Part shown: piece by piece, positions 23,894 to 35,529 of the stretch
How the letters are laid out: each line of letters starts with the position of its first letter
Position numbering within the stretch: the first letter of the stretch is position 1
Assembly: GCA_037974665.1 (NCBI GenBank)
Contig: CM075778.1
Location: 22,944,001 to 23,008,000, forward strand
Reading direction: 5' to 3'
Origin: Ehretia macrophylla
Lineage: Eukaryota > Streptophyta > Magnoliopsida > Boraginales > Ehretiaceae
DNA length: 64,000 bases
Notes under the pieces: generated by a model
Told to the model about the DNA's origin: nothing
What the model saw: only the letters and a program-made list of their open reading frames with translations
Database searches by the model: none
Made by a program: the position numbers and the translations under genes

Positions 23894-26315
23894 TGTCACG
23901 CCCTAACTCGACCCCACTTACAATCAGTTAGGACGCAACAGAATTTCAGCAATATAACGTCTGTAATATGAACAACAGGGCTCTAAACCAACCCTTTATA
24001 ACATCACACAACCAACTCCAAATTTCAACAACTCCACAACCATTCATCAACATTCAATACATCCAACACTATATATTAAACAACCATACAACATATCAAC
24101 CACAAGTCATATGCCTCCGTTTCAACAACATACCACAAGTTATACTATACATATGCATACTTGATATAAAACTAGACTAGCAACCTACTCATAATCCAAA
24201 GAAAGACAACTAAACTAGCATTGTACTTTTCACTATCATTATAACATCTTATACAATACATACTTCAAAGTAAGTACAATACAACTGGTTCTAATATACA
24301 AGATAGCAAAATAGAGAACTTCAACCAAGACTTCATGGATAAGACTCAGGCATATACGACTCCTCAACAAAAGGCACATTCTCAGCTTCTTGAGGGTCGT
24401 ATCCAAAAACTGGCTCAGTTACACCTGATAACAATAAACGAATGAGGGTGAGTTTATATATAACAAAGATTAGTGACGATTCAAAAGATGTTTTGAAATC
24501 ATTTACTTTACCACTCGAGAAATCATCCTATGAACAATAACACACATTAAACTTCATTAATATCCTCAACATTTCAATTCAAGCCACATAAATAACCATT
24601 CAATTGAGAAGGGATATACTAGTTGGTGTAGCTCCATACACCATCACGATCTCAACCAACTTCTTGTAACTCCCATAATGCATACCAGAGGTACCTCATC
24701 TAGCCCATCCTTCCATGGCATCTCCACCCATACGAGCTGGGGGTAGTCTATGATAGTCATATCGTTATCAACCCGGCAGCCCGACATTGCCCCAGAGGTG
24801 GCACACACTATCAAGACTCATGACAATAATAATAAACATCTCATATTCTGGAAAGACAACAAAGTAAGTTGTCATCCAGACCATCATCAATCATCAATCA
24901 GTTAACAACATTTCAATCAACATAACATCAATTAAACAACTAAAACAACTAAGTTAGATGACAAAGTAGGCCACCCAACTTAACATACATTTAAACATAC
25001 TTTCAAACTCAAAACTACTCAATAACAAACCAAGAAACAACTACACAAACACTACCAATCAACTAAAGACAACATTTTAACATTTCAGTGAAAGACTATA
25101 CAAACTTTAGAAATTCATAACTTACAATCTACTAATCAAACAACCCCCGAACCTTTTCCTATCACTTCACCACACAAGAAACTACATTAACCCCATCGGA
25201 AACCAACCAAAAGCCATCCAAAACGAGCCCAACAACTAATTTTGGCAATGCACCTTGGCTGAATTTTTCAGACTTTTGCTATGGTATTCAAATTAAAAAT
25301 TCGGCATTACAATATTACTACACAATAATTAACAAGCCTATAGAAATAGCAACCATTCAATTCCAATCACTACAACAACAATTATTCAACTATAAGCCAA
25401 TAAATTAATTTAAATGCCCAAAAATTAGAAATATATGCTACTACCATTCAAAATGGATATTAACGCATATAATTGGTCTTTGTCATCTTCTAAGCAATAA
25501 TCTAACATCAATTTAACAAAATAACAACTAACAATGCATCAACTAAAATCTCAACTTAACTTTGAAATAATGAACTATATTTTTCTCTCACCTTTGATGC
25601 CAAATGATGTTAGGAATGTGTAGAATGGATTCCCAACAAGCAATTTCAATCTTTGAATGAAGTGATTTGGACTTGAATTGCAAAATCTATGAAGAAATCT
25701 AGTTGAAAACCCAAGCAAAAATGGCTCATTTTTTCTCCTTGGATTTTCGGCTATGTGTGTGAGTTTTGAGTTTATTTTATGAGCATTATAAGTATATTAT
25801 CCATATAAAACGCTTGGTCAATATTTTTGCAAAAGTCAAAGTTGATAACTTAAGTTAATTTAGTTAGTTTTAGTCTATATGCCTATATATATATAAACTA
25901 CTATAAATACTATATCTAGTAAACTTAACTTAGTTGACAACAATTAATATATGCATACATATACATACAACTAGGTACAAAACCCAATTTTTGCAAAAGA
26001 ATATGTAAAATCCATTTAAATTCCTAATTCGTTTCAGAATCAATTTTTATCAAACACGGGTCTATTAATATCCGAGGACTAAGTTTGAAACATTTAAAAG
26101 ACCAGTTTCAAAATTATAGCAGATGTGTTTCAAAAATACTATTCACAAAACTCGACGATAAAATTTTCAGTGCAGATTTTTATAAAAATTTCATGAATGC
26201 TCACATAGCATGTAATAGGAGTAGAAATCACAAAATTAGCACATTTTAATTCATATAACACATATACAGGTCAAAACACGTAATTTCACATAAGGATGAA
26301 ATTTGGGGTTTCACA
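23894..26315 (-). repeat. Solo LTR, Tekay-like family C (reverse orientation)
   Basis: The segment starts TGTCACGCCCTAACTCG and ends GGGGTTTCACA, flanked by a perfect duplication, TGTCT (23889-23893 and 26316-26320). It is homologous over its length to 15368-17809. It is a solo LTR inserted in Copia-3 and has no coding content. Confidence 0.94.
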
Positions 26316-28637
26316 TGTCTTGTGATCTAATTGCAATAAGTTTAATTTGCTATAATATGTCACTTTTATTTGCACCAATTATTTGGTGGGATATGAATGA
26401 GTTAAAATATACTTTTCTCATTCTATGTTGGTCTTCAAGCAAATACTAACGACAACAAATAATTAGGTATAAAACTTGATGTTTGGAGAACATCATTATT
26501 TTGTATACCTTACTATAACACTTTTATATGTTCACATCCATAACTTTTTCTCAAAAATTGTGAAAATAAATTATAAATAGTAGATTATGATTTATATTTT
26601 ATGTGCATATGTACCTTGTGAGTACATGCTATTATTATGGAAATATATACCAATTACTTAATAGTGTGCAAGTTACTTGTCTCAAAGATTGTGCTACAAA
26701 AAGTATTGTTTGTTCGTTAAGTTTTGGTGTATATGTTTATATACATGTGAGATGTATATGGTTAGAAAGTACTTATAGATTGGTCTATTAAAATTTAAAT
26801 TTAATAACCATTGTACCAATTGTCAACATGGTGAAAATTTTTAGGACTAGTTAATTTTGATCCTTTGCATGACTTATCCAATTAGGTTTATAACCTAAAA
26901 TCACATTATAAATGTGAGGAGTACATAGAATCAAAAACTATTTGGAACTTCTTATATATCTATAAAAAGAAGGTCATAACCGTTGAATTTAATTAATAGT
27001 GATTTTTGTGAATTAAATGATTTACAAACTAGAGGTAACTTTTATCTACGATTAAACAAAATTTTGTTATGTTTATTTAATAAGTGTATACGAGACTTTA
27101 GAAGTATTTAAACTATACAAATTTAAGGTTGATAATCAACTTAGCGAAAAGGCAATAGAGAAAGAGAATTTATAATTTTTTTTCGAGAAATATTGCATTA
27201 AACATGATATTGTTTACCCGTCAAATTCTTAATTGATTAGTTCTGAATTATCCCAGAACTTGTGGGGGAAGGCTACTTTGGTTATGAAGCGTATAATCAA
27301 TAAGCTACCCACAAGAAATTAAGCAAGATGTTGCTTGAGCTATGGAATATTTTGACCACTTTTCTGCCAATACTTAAACAATGTGGGGGTATCCAGACAA
27401 GGTAGGAGTTCCTACTACTATAATGGTCAAGATTAGACCTAACAAAATTGACTGTATCTTAATTGAGTATGGAAAAAATTACTTTTGCATACAAGTTTCT
27501 TATGCATACATTAAAAAGTGATGACATTCATGTCAATACAATTATCGAGTCAAGAATTACATATTTTTTCAAAGAAATAATTTAATGTAAGAATGCATAA
27601 GAGCAAAGTTCTTTGATAAGAACGCATGATACTATTCATAGTAATCATGGAAATGATATAGTCCAAGAGTCTACACCAAATAACAATGAAGATGAAGACA
27701 TTCTAATAGTTAAAACGTCTAAGTCTTTTGGTTATGATTTTTTAAATATTCTTTTTAAGAAAAGAAGCGATCACTTTTTAGGAAGTGGTGTGAACTCTTG
27801 AATTCTATTTTGGAAAGAGGTGGTTAACAGAGAAATTGACTTCCTATTAAGTAGTGGATCTTCCTATTGAAAATGAAAATTTTTGGGGTAAAAGAATTTT
27901 CAAGCATAAGATAAAATTTAATGGATCAATTTAAAATGCAAGGCAAGGCTTGTAGATAAGGGTTACAAGTAAATCAAAGGCCTTGACTATTTCGATACAT
28001 TGCACTAGTTACGAGGATAACATCAATTTGCATGCCAATAGCCTTTAAAACTATATATAATCTTGAGTTACATCAAATTAATGTGAACAACCTTCTTAAA
28101 CGGTATTTATTATCTACATGGAATAAGACCAAGTGTTTTGTGGTTCTCAAAAAAGAGGAGAGGGTCAGTAAGTATGTTAAATCACTTTATGATTTAAAAT
28201 AAAATCCAAAACAACGATATGAGAATTTGAAATAAAGTCATATACCAAATGACTTTGAAATCAAAGAGTGTGACAAAATTGTCTTTATGAAAGACACAAG
28301 TTAAGAAAATATCATTGTCTGATTTTTCATGGATGATATTCTTATTAGAAGTAATAATAATGTCATAAAGATTATCAAGAGAATGTTGACCTGTAATTCA
28401 ACAAAAGTATAGCAGATGTTATTTGAGTTAACATCTGATGGACTTGTCCTATCTCAATTTTTAATATTGAGAAAATACTTTATAATAGTAAATTAACTTC
28501 TAGCATAAAATATTGGTGAAAGAATATCTCAATTGGACTATTCCTATACAATTAGAAGTGCAATATATGTCATGAATTGCACGAGACCCAATAGCAGTTA
28601 TAGTAGTAATCCAAAAACATTCACTGGATAGCTATAC
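26316..28637 (+). pseudogene. Copia-3 pol fossil (integrase to RT)
   Basis: A badly decayed Ty1/copia pol lies on the + strand. Readable blocks in order are: integrase core remnants (27010-27110, ELNDLQTRG and LCLFNK), SQNLWGKATLVMKRIINKLP (27250-27320), the integrase C-terminus with DIHVNTIIES (27520-27555), the RT entry CKARLVDKGYK and GLDYFDT (27940-28000), LYIILSYIK-like and SLYDLK...PKQ blocks (28050-28220), and a MDDILIR-like catalytic block near 28330. No intact frame remains; breaks are numerous. The reading is interrupted at 28638 by a solo LTR and resumes at 48486. It is the oldest element in the window by nesting. 26321-26830 shows nothing recognisable. Confidence 0.8.
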
Positions 28638-30388
28638 TGTAAGACCCCATATTTAATTTCCGAGGATTAGCATATTAATTAAGTATTATTGATAATTGAA
28701 TTGCCTTATGTGCTCATATTTCTCATGTTACGAATTAATTTGGCTTAGGAAAAAAAAAAAAGTTTAGCATATCAAGCTAAGCATTCCTTTCAATTAAAAG
28801 GGAGAGATTAACTTGGTTAGCAGATTTGGATAACTTGAGTAGTAAAAGGGCAAAGATAGTAAACTTAGAATTCTACTTTTCATTATAACAAGGTTATGTT
28901 ATTTTAAGAGTCTACTAGGAAATAGAGTGGCATTAACTGTATTTACTATATAAATGAATTAAAATGCTTTACTTGTAAATAATGTGGTGAAGGTTATATT
29001 AGAATTAATGTTATTGGGTTGTATAGCATGTGCGGGGGTTTCTTTTAAAAGAAGAGCATGTGAGGATAGACACTAGTAGTTAGCAACAAGGATTAATAGT
29101 TAATTAACTAAGAGACTAATTGTTAATTCAGTAAATATGGTTACATACTTAAAATTAGAAAATGATACTAAGAAATTAAATTAGAAGAAGTTAAACTATT
29201 GATAAATGTAAATTTATATGACCTTGGGTATTAGTCAATTAAGTAATTTGTCACTGAAAGTCTTTAAATAAATTAGGAATGTTAGGAGCTATAAATAATT
29301 AATTAAATAGTAATTTTAAACTTCCAAATAAAACTTAGGATGTTCATTAGAAAAATAATCTAATGAACAGATATAATACTTAGGATTATTATGAACTAAC
29401 TAGAAATATTAACTCTTAATAAGATTAACATTGCTATTCGTTAAAAAGAAAAATTAAGATTTTATTTAATTCACTAATAGGATTCGTTAGATAACCTTAT
29501 TATGTCCTGAACTGTTGAAGTTTTTTATTCTTATACACATCTAGCAATTCTAAAATAGCTTGGTTTATCCAGTTGATTCAATTTACTTTTTCTCCAATTC
29601 AATAACTCATAAACTGCCACCGAGTGATTCCTAGCGCAACACATTAGTCATCACCGCGGCATCATCATTCATTAGCCACGTCTTGCCCAGGAAATGAATC
29701 AGCAACCTACAAAGCTACACAATCTTATTATACTACCAATGTATATCCTGAGTGCCATAAGTCAGAGTCTCATTGCACCATGCATATCTAATCCCATTTT
29801 CAGCCAACACATTTCCTTACAAAACACCTCACCACCTGGTACGCCTCCACGTTTAGTGTGATTATTAACGCCTAAGGGTAGTATTTACTAGTCAGCATTA
29901 GCTTATTATCGTTGTCGCAATGCATGTATAACTAGGAATTGTAGGCTGCCTGCATGTCGCTGTGCATGAATTGGCACCTCACTTATTCTCACCGCCACCA
30001 TGCTCCCCAATAAAATCAGAATCAAAACACTATAAAAGTCTGTAGGATTTTGGCTTTAAAACACACAAAGCTAGCATACTTAATCACCCACCAGAATGAA
30101 TTATCAGCCACCTACGCACCGCTATCAAAATCCAATAGAAGCCACCTGACATTTGTTATCTATTTAAGCTGCCACATAAAAAAAACATTTACTACACCTA
30201 GCAATTATAGTTCTATCACCACTTAGCAGGATCGTCACCAGGCATTGATTTCACCATGCGAATAGTTAAGAAACCATATAAGCTCATCAGTAACCATTGT
30301 CTTCTTATCGAAAGAAACTCCGCCTAGCAGAACTAGTATTCATTATGCAAGCCATTAGCACTTATAACTAGGAATTAAATCCACCTTG

Positions 30389-30416
30389 CACTACAAGAAG
30401 CTTGGGCGACGGAATT
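30389..30416 (+). repeat. CACTA left terminal inverted repeat
   Basis: It begins CACTACAAGAAGCTTGGGCG. It pairs with the complement of 46193-46223, sharing the CACTACAAGAA core (one mismatch) and GGCGACGG, with a short spacer of different length between them. Confidence 0.9.
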
Positions 30417-31030
30417 TGGTAACGGATTTTTTTCGTAGTAAATTGGCTACTGTTAGGTTATGGATTTGTTACGAGTAATAAATTTCGTAGCCCATCCCTA
30501 GCTTACTTAGGTCCCATTGAAATGACGATAAAATTTGGTTACAGATTGGCTACAGACCATAATTTTAATTAATAAAAAAAAAAAAAAAAAAAAATTCCGT
30601 AGTCTAGTCATGGCAAATTTGTTATGGACTAGCTACGGATTATTTAACTAATTTAGCAAAAAAATTTATAAAAAAATCCGTAGCCATACAGTGGCCAAAT
30701 AATCACGGATTGATTACGGATAATAATTTTAATTAACAAAAAAATAAAAAAATAATATTTCGTAGCCTATTCATGACAAATTTATTACGGACTAGCTATG
30801 AATTATTTAATTAATTTGGCAAAAAAATTTATAAAAAATTTTGTTGTCATGCAGTGGCCAATAGCGATGGATTGGTTACGAATTATATATATATTATTCA
30901 AAAAATATTTTAATAAATTAAATACAAATATTTTAATTAAATAGGAAAAAATAAAATAACAAAATCCGTCATACGAATGGGCTACGGAATTCGACTATTC
31001 CGTAGCCCAGCAGTAGTGGTTACTGCTGGA
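30417..31030. repeat. CACTA left subterminal repeat region
   Basis: About 600 bp hold many copies of GGCTACGGA-like, TCCGTAGCC-like and GTTACGGAT-like 9-mers in both orientations, separated by A/T-rich runs. In CACTA elements such arrays bind the element's own DNA-binding protein. There is also an imperfect duplication of about 170-190 bp inside it: the block running from a CGTAGTCTAGTCATGG/CGTAGCCTATTCATGA start to AAAATTTATAAAAAA recurs around 30597 and 30757. Confidence 0.8.
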
Positions 31031-31786
31031 TAACGGACTTTAACAAAAAAAATTGAGGTTTATTGTTTTCAATTTAAATTATGAAATTTTAATTGCACCT
31101 ACAATGTAGTAAACTTCAATTGAGTTACAAATTTTTCAAATAAAAATAAATTTGGTCCATATTTTATTAACGTGTGTACTTTTATAAAGAAATCAATAGT
31201 CGTTTAAATTGAACTTATCATGTCCTCACTTAACATAGCGTTAACGTTAATTAACGTTCAATCTAGTGGTCTAAAAATTCTCACATTATTTTTAAACTTT
31301 ATAAATAAATAAAAATGAAGATATTAATACATTTTAATACGTTGTTCCTACCTATTAACAAGTTAGAATATATAATATAAGTATTTTGTAGCCTACCAGT
31401 AGCCAATTGGTTACTGCTGGGCTACGGACTTCAACAAAAAATTAAGCTTTATCATTTTTAATTTGAATTATGAAATTTTGATTGGACCTACAACGTAGTA
31501 AACTTCACTTGAGTTGCAAATTTTTTAAATAAAAATAAAATTGGTCTGTATTTCATTAACGTACATACTTTTATAGAGAAATCTCATAGAAAATCAATAG
31601 TCGTTTAAATCGAACTTATCATGTCTTCACTTAATATTGCGTTAACGTTAATTAACATTCAATCTAGTTATCCAAAAACTCTCACATTATATCTAAACTT
31701 CATAAATAAATAAATAAAAAAATATTAACACGTTTTAATACATTGTTCCTACCTATTAACAAGTTATAATATATAATATAAGTCTT

Positions 31787-31828
31787 CCGTAGCCCAACAG
31801 TAGCCAATTGGCTACTGCTGGGCTACGG
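31787..31828. repeat. 42-bp near-perfect palindrome
   Basis: Left arm CCGTAGCCCAACAGTAGCC and right arm GGCTACTGCTGGGCTACGG are joined by AATT. The arms differ at one base pair. This is the head of one tandem unit. Confidence 0.95.
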
Positions 31829-32600
31829 ACTTCAACAAAAAACTGAAGTTTATCGTTTTTAATTAGAATTATGAAATTTTGATTACACCTACAACATAGT
31901 AAACTTCAATTGAGTTGCAAATTTTTCAAATAAAAATAAACTTGGTACATATTTAATTAACGTGCATACTTTTATAGAGAAATCAATAGTTGTTTAAATA
32001 GAACTTATCATGTCCTCACTTAACATAGCGTTAACGTTAATTAACGTTCAATCTAGTGGTCTAAAAACTCTCAAATTATGTCTAAACTTCATAAATAAGA
32101 AAAATATGAAGATATTAACATGTTTTAATACGTTGTTCCTACCTATTAACAAGTTAGAATATATAATATTAGTATTCTGTAGCCCAACAGTAGCCAATTA
32201 GCTACTGCTAAGCTATGGAATTCAACTCTAACCGTAGCCCAACAGTAACAAATCGACTACTGCTAGGCTACGAATTTCAACAAAACATAGAGCTTTATCA
32301 TTTTTAATTTGAATTATAGAATTTTGATTGAACCTTGAGTTGCAAATTTTTCAAATAAAAATAAACTTGGTCCGTATTTCATTAATGTGCGTACTTTTAT
32401 AGAAAAATCAATGGTCGTTTAAATCGAACTTATCATGTCTCCACTTAACATAGCGTTAATGTTAATTAACGTTCAATCTAGTGGTCCAAAAACTCACATT
32501 ATGTCTAAACTTTATAAATAAGAAAAATATAAAGATATTAGCACGTTTTAATATGTTGCTCTTACCTACTAACAAGTTAGAATATATAATATAAGTATTC

Positions 32601-32640
32601 CGTAGCCCAGCAGTAGCCAATTGGCTACTGCTGGGCTACG
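32601..32640. repeat. 40-bp perfect palindrome
   Basis: Left arm CGTAGCCCAGCAGTAGCCAA is followed immediately by its exact reverse complement. It could form a cruciform in DNA or a perfect hairpin in RNA. It is the best-preserved head in the tandem array. Confidence 0.98.
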
Positions 32641-33010
32641 AACTTCAACAAAAAATTGAGCTTTATCATTTTTAATTTGAATTATGGAATTTTGATTGGA
32701 CCTACAACGTAGTAAACTTCACTTGAGTTGCAAATTTTTCAAATAAAAATAAACTTGATCTGTATTTCATTAATGTGTGTACTTTTATAGAGAAATCTCA
32801 TAGAAAATCAATATTCGTTTAAATCAAACTTATCATGTCTTTACTTAAAATTGCGTTAACGTTAATTAACGTTCAATCTTGTGCTCGAAAAACTCTCACA
32901 TAATATGTAAACTTCATAAACAAGAAAAATATGAAGATATTAACACATTTTATTACATTGTTCCTACCTATTAATAAGTTAGAATACATATTATTAATTT
33001 TCCGTAGCCC

Positions 33011-33834
33011 ATCCGTAGTCCCTAGTTACAGATGGGTTACGAAATTCGATTCGTCTGTAGCCCAACAGTAGCCATGGGCTACGGACTTTTATGTATCCGC
33101 AGCCAATCCATAGCCCAATAATAAAACATGAAAAAAATGAAGCATGTCTAAAATGTATATATAATAAATTATATACAAACTTAAATTAAATTAAACTAAA
33201 CATATCATATATATAATAAACTACATATAAACTTTTACAAAAAATATATAACTAAATTAAATAAGCCAATAAATATAAATAAAACATAAATTTGGATGTT
33301 TTAGAAAGGAAAAAAAAAATTAAAAAATTTTAAATAAATTAATTTGTTTTTCAATATATTAGTTTAAAAATTCTCATAAATATTAGTTTAATTAACAATA
33401 TTATCATTAAAATCTAATAAATAATATTTTTAAAACTTATACTAATAAATAATAACATTAATAATATGCATGTTATGTTTTAAAAGGTATTTTGGTCCTT
33501 CAGTAAAATTTCAACAACTAATAAATAATAATAATAATAATAATAACTATTATTATTATTATTATTATCATATCATCATCATTAATTATTATTATTATTA
33601 TCATTTTATTTAAATTTCAAGACACATAATCTCATTTAGAAAAGACATAATTATTATTTTTTAAATACAAGAGATTGTCCCAAAAAATAGCCTCTTAAAT
33701 AATTTAAACCCAAAAGTTAATAACAACTTCTAAATCAAGCAATTCCTATATTAATTCTAAATCCATTTCCTTCTTAATGATATTATATAACCCACAATAA
33801 AAAAAAAAAAAAAAACCATGCTCAGCCAGGCGAT
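33011..33834. other. CACTA interior: last palindrome and AT-rich DNA
   Basis: The last degenerate palindrome (33001-33090, with TCCGTAGCCC and GGGCTACGGA) is followed by AT-rich DNA without any coding reading. It includes an inverted microsatellite, (AAT)n then (ATT)n, at about 33522-33602, which can itself fold back. Confidence 0.8.
33522..33602. repeat. Inverted (AAT)n/(ATT)n microsatellite
   Basis: A run of TAA repeats turns into a run of TTA repeats across a short centre, so the two halves are complementary. A TCA-rich interruption lies in the right half. Confidence 0.9.
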
Positions 33835-33932
33835 GGCACCGGCCGACCGGTTTACTCGTCTGACGATATCAATTGAATTGCATGCTTGGCTGTCCCCGCC
33901 GGACGAGGGCACCGGCCGACCGGTTTACTCGT
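33835..33932. repeat. GC-rich direct repeat pair
   Basis: Two exact 25-bp copies (33835-33859 and 33908-33932) start GGCACCGGCCGACCGG and end TTTACTCGT, 73 bp apart. They stand out as GC-rich islands in AT-rich DNA. Between them lies CCGCCGGACGAGG, part of which also occurs in the SIRE LTR centre. Confidence 0.9.
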
Positions 33933-33989
33933 TCGAAAGGAAAAGTAGATACTTAATAGTTTTTTCAAAATTCAAAACCTAACTAGCCA

Positions 33990-34655
33990 AAAATAATTTA
34001 ATGCCCTTTTAATTGTTTCCTCTCTCTCTTGCGCGCGCTCTCTCTCTCTCTTCGACGCACTACAGCCACCACCTTCTACTCCACCACTACCACTACTACC
34101 ACCACATCTCACTCTCTCTTTAGCAGCGACGCCACCACCACATTCTCTCGGCGCCACCACCAAATCTACCACCACTCACTCACTCTCTCTCTCTCCCGGT
34201 GACAATATGCCACTCCTCTTTCAGGCCCTAACCCCAAAATCTTCAAGAAAAATCTTCAAATCGTCAACGACTACTACCACACATACATACGTATATACTC
34301 ACTTTCTAGAGTGGTGTGGCTTTAATGTTCACTATTATCGCCGGATCTGCTTTCGCTCAGGTCCTGAGAGCTTCGCCGACGGCATCGTCGAAGGCCTCTC
34401 TATCTGCGGTAGCTACACGCCTACACCTCCCTCTGGCTTCCCTAGTGCTCCCGTTGCTGCATTGAACAAAGTCGTTACTGCTAGATTCGCCGCCGTTGTT
34501 TTCTATCAGCGTTGATGGTCTAAGGTTTAGTAAATTTTTTATTTACTGTACTTCGGAAACGAGGAGTTCAAGGTCGATTTTGGCAAAGCAAATTGAGGAG
34601 AATGAGAAATTACCACGGGCCAAGGATATCCCGGGGCCCGACGTCTATCTTTGCG
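33990..34655 (+). pseudogene. Captured gene fragment A (leader and exon-like), unidentified
   Basis: A CT-rich, TCTCTC-repeat stretch with CCACCAC-rich DNA (34018-34200) looks like a plant 5' leader. It is followed by an ATG at 34207 and GC-richer, codon-like DNA. One frame runs about 100 residues from MPLLFQALTPKSS; another gives a serine/alanine/leucine-rich stretch (QVLRASPTASSKASLSAVAT) that looks like an organelle-targeting peptide. Further on, a frame reads AKQIEENEKLPRAKDIPGPD just before a good 5' splice site, GTGAGT (34654). I do not recognise the donor gene. Capture by the CACTA element is inferred from its position and base composition. Confidence 0.4.
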
Positions 34656-35529
34656 GTGAGTAACTTGAATTCATTTTCTTTTTAATCTTTCCTGTTTCCT
34701 TGATTGATTAATTAATCGTGTCAACAATTTTCTGCAAAACAACTATTGTGACAAATTTATGTTGTGCTGATATGGCGGTGAGTTGACAAATTTCTTTTTG
34801 TAGCTGTAATTAATTTTATACGAGAACACATTCGAAGCTTCTTGTTCTAGAGATACAAGAATATTGAGTTGTGAGGTAGTGTAGTTCAGTCGTTTATATG
34901 ATGTGAAGCTAGTCGTAGAAAGCTCCTTAAGCTCACGCCTGACTTTACACATATTTTAAAAGTTCAATATTGAAGCCAAAACAAGCATATGGTGAATGCT
35001 CGTGTAATTTGATGTCTATGTCTTTGTTTACAGGACTAATATAATAAGATTGTTTCCAAGAGATAAATAAAAAATATAAAGTGATTTTGTAATCCCATAA
35101 TTAAAAGGATATCCAGGCTGATGGCTTTGGAATTAATTATTATAATTTAAGTAGAACATTCTTAAAACATGCAACTACTGTTTCATGAAGCAAGTTCATT
35201 TGTGGTGGTCGACAGGTAGTGATTACTTCAAAGAAACAAGAATCTAAATCAATCATAAGCAGTCGTCGTATGTAGTGCTGTTTTTAAAACTTTTAATTAA
35301 TCAATGTAATGTTTATAATACATCTATATATATATAAAAAAAAAAAAAACACATCTACACTACTGAATTTTCGTTTTTAAGTTATGAAAATGATCATGTG
35401 CCATATTATTAATGCTCATACTCGAGGCACCCAAAGAGAGACACGAGACTAAGATGCTAGAGGATTAAGTCATAGGATTTCTTGTCCAATATCAAAGACT
35501 CAGGAAGACCAGGGAATAACAATTGATCA
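34656..35529. other. CACTA interior, intron-like DNA
   Basis: AT-rich DNA follows the splice-donor-like site of fragment A and reaches the MSL fragment. I recognise no exon in it. An A-run near 35338-35350 and TATATA near 35325 are the only notable simple sequences. The last about 75 bases (from 35455) may be a decayed extension of the MSL exon. Confidence 0.6.

Larger units (their letters stand above)
31031..33010. repeat. Tandem array of ~400-bp units with palindromic heads
   Basis: About five imperfect units follow each other with heads near 30993, 31389, 31787, 32177, 32600 and 33000 (period about 390-425 bp). Each head is a palindrome of the form CCGTAGCCCAGCAGTAGCC and its complement. 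Each body carries the same order of blocks: TTCAACAAAAAATTGAG, CCTACAACGTAGTAAACTTC, GTTGCAAATTTTTCAAATAA, TCGAACTTATCATGTC, then the 16-bp palindrome AACGTTAATTAACGTT (e.g. 31243-31258), and GTTCCTACCTATTAACAAG. No protein reading is supported. The palindromes are inverted pairs of the subterminal motif, so the array probably arose by amplification of subterminal DNA. Confidence 0.88.

Noticed and set aside
15368-26315. The family C LTRs at 15368-17809 and 23894-26315 as the two ends of one element
   Set aside because: They have the same family and strand, but each carries its own target-site duplication. They lie in different host elements, and the DNA between them is SIRE and Copia-3 sequence on the other strand.
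31031-33010. CRISPR array or rRNA-type repeat
   Set aside because: Units are about 400 bp with conserved bodies and not short repeats with unique spacers. The sequence is plant transposon DNA and has no RNA-gene similarity that I can see.
34207-34515. A complete 102-residue gene from the open frame here
   Set aside because: No family match, competing frames of similar quality, a splice-donor-like site downstream and a position inside the CACTA. It is better seen as part of a captured fragment.
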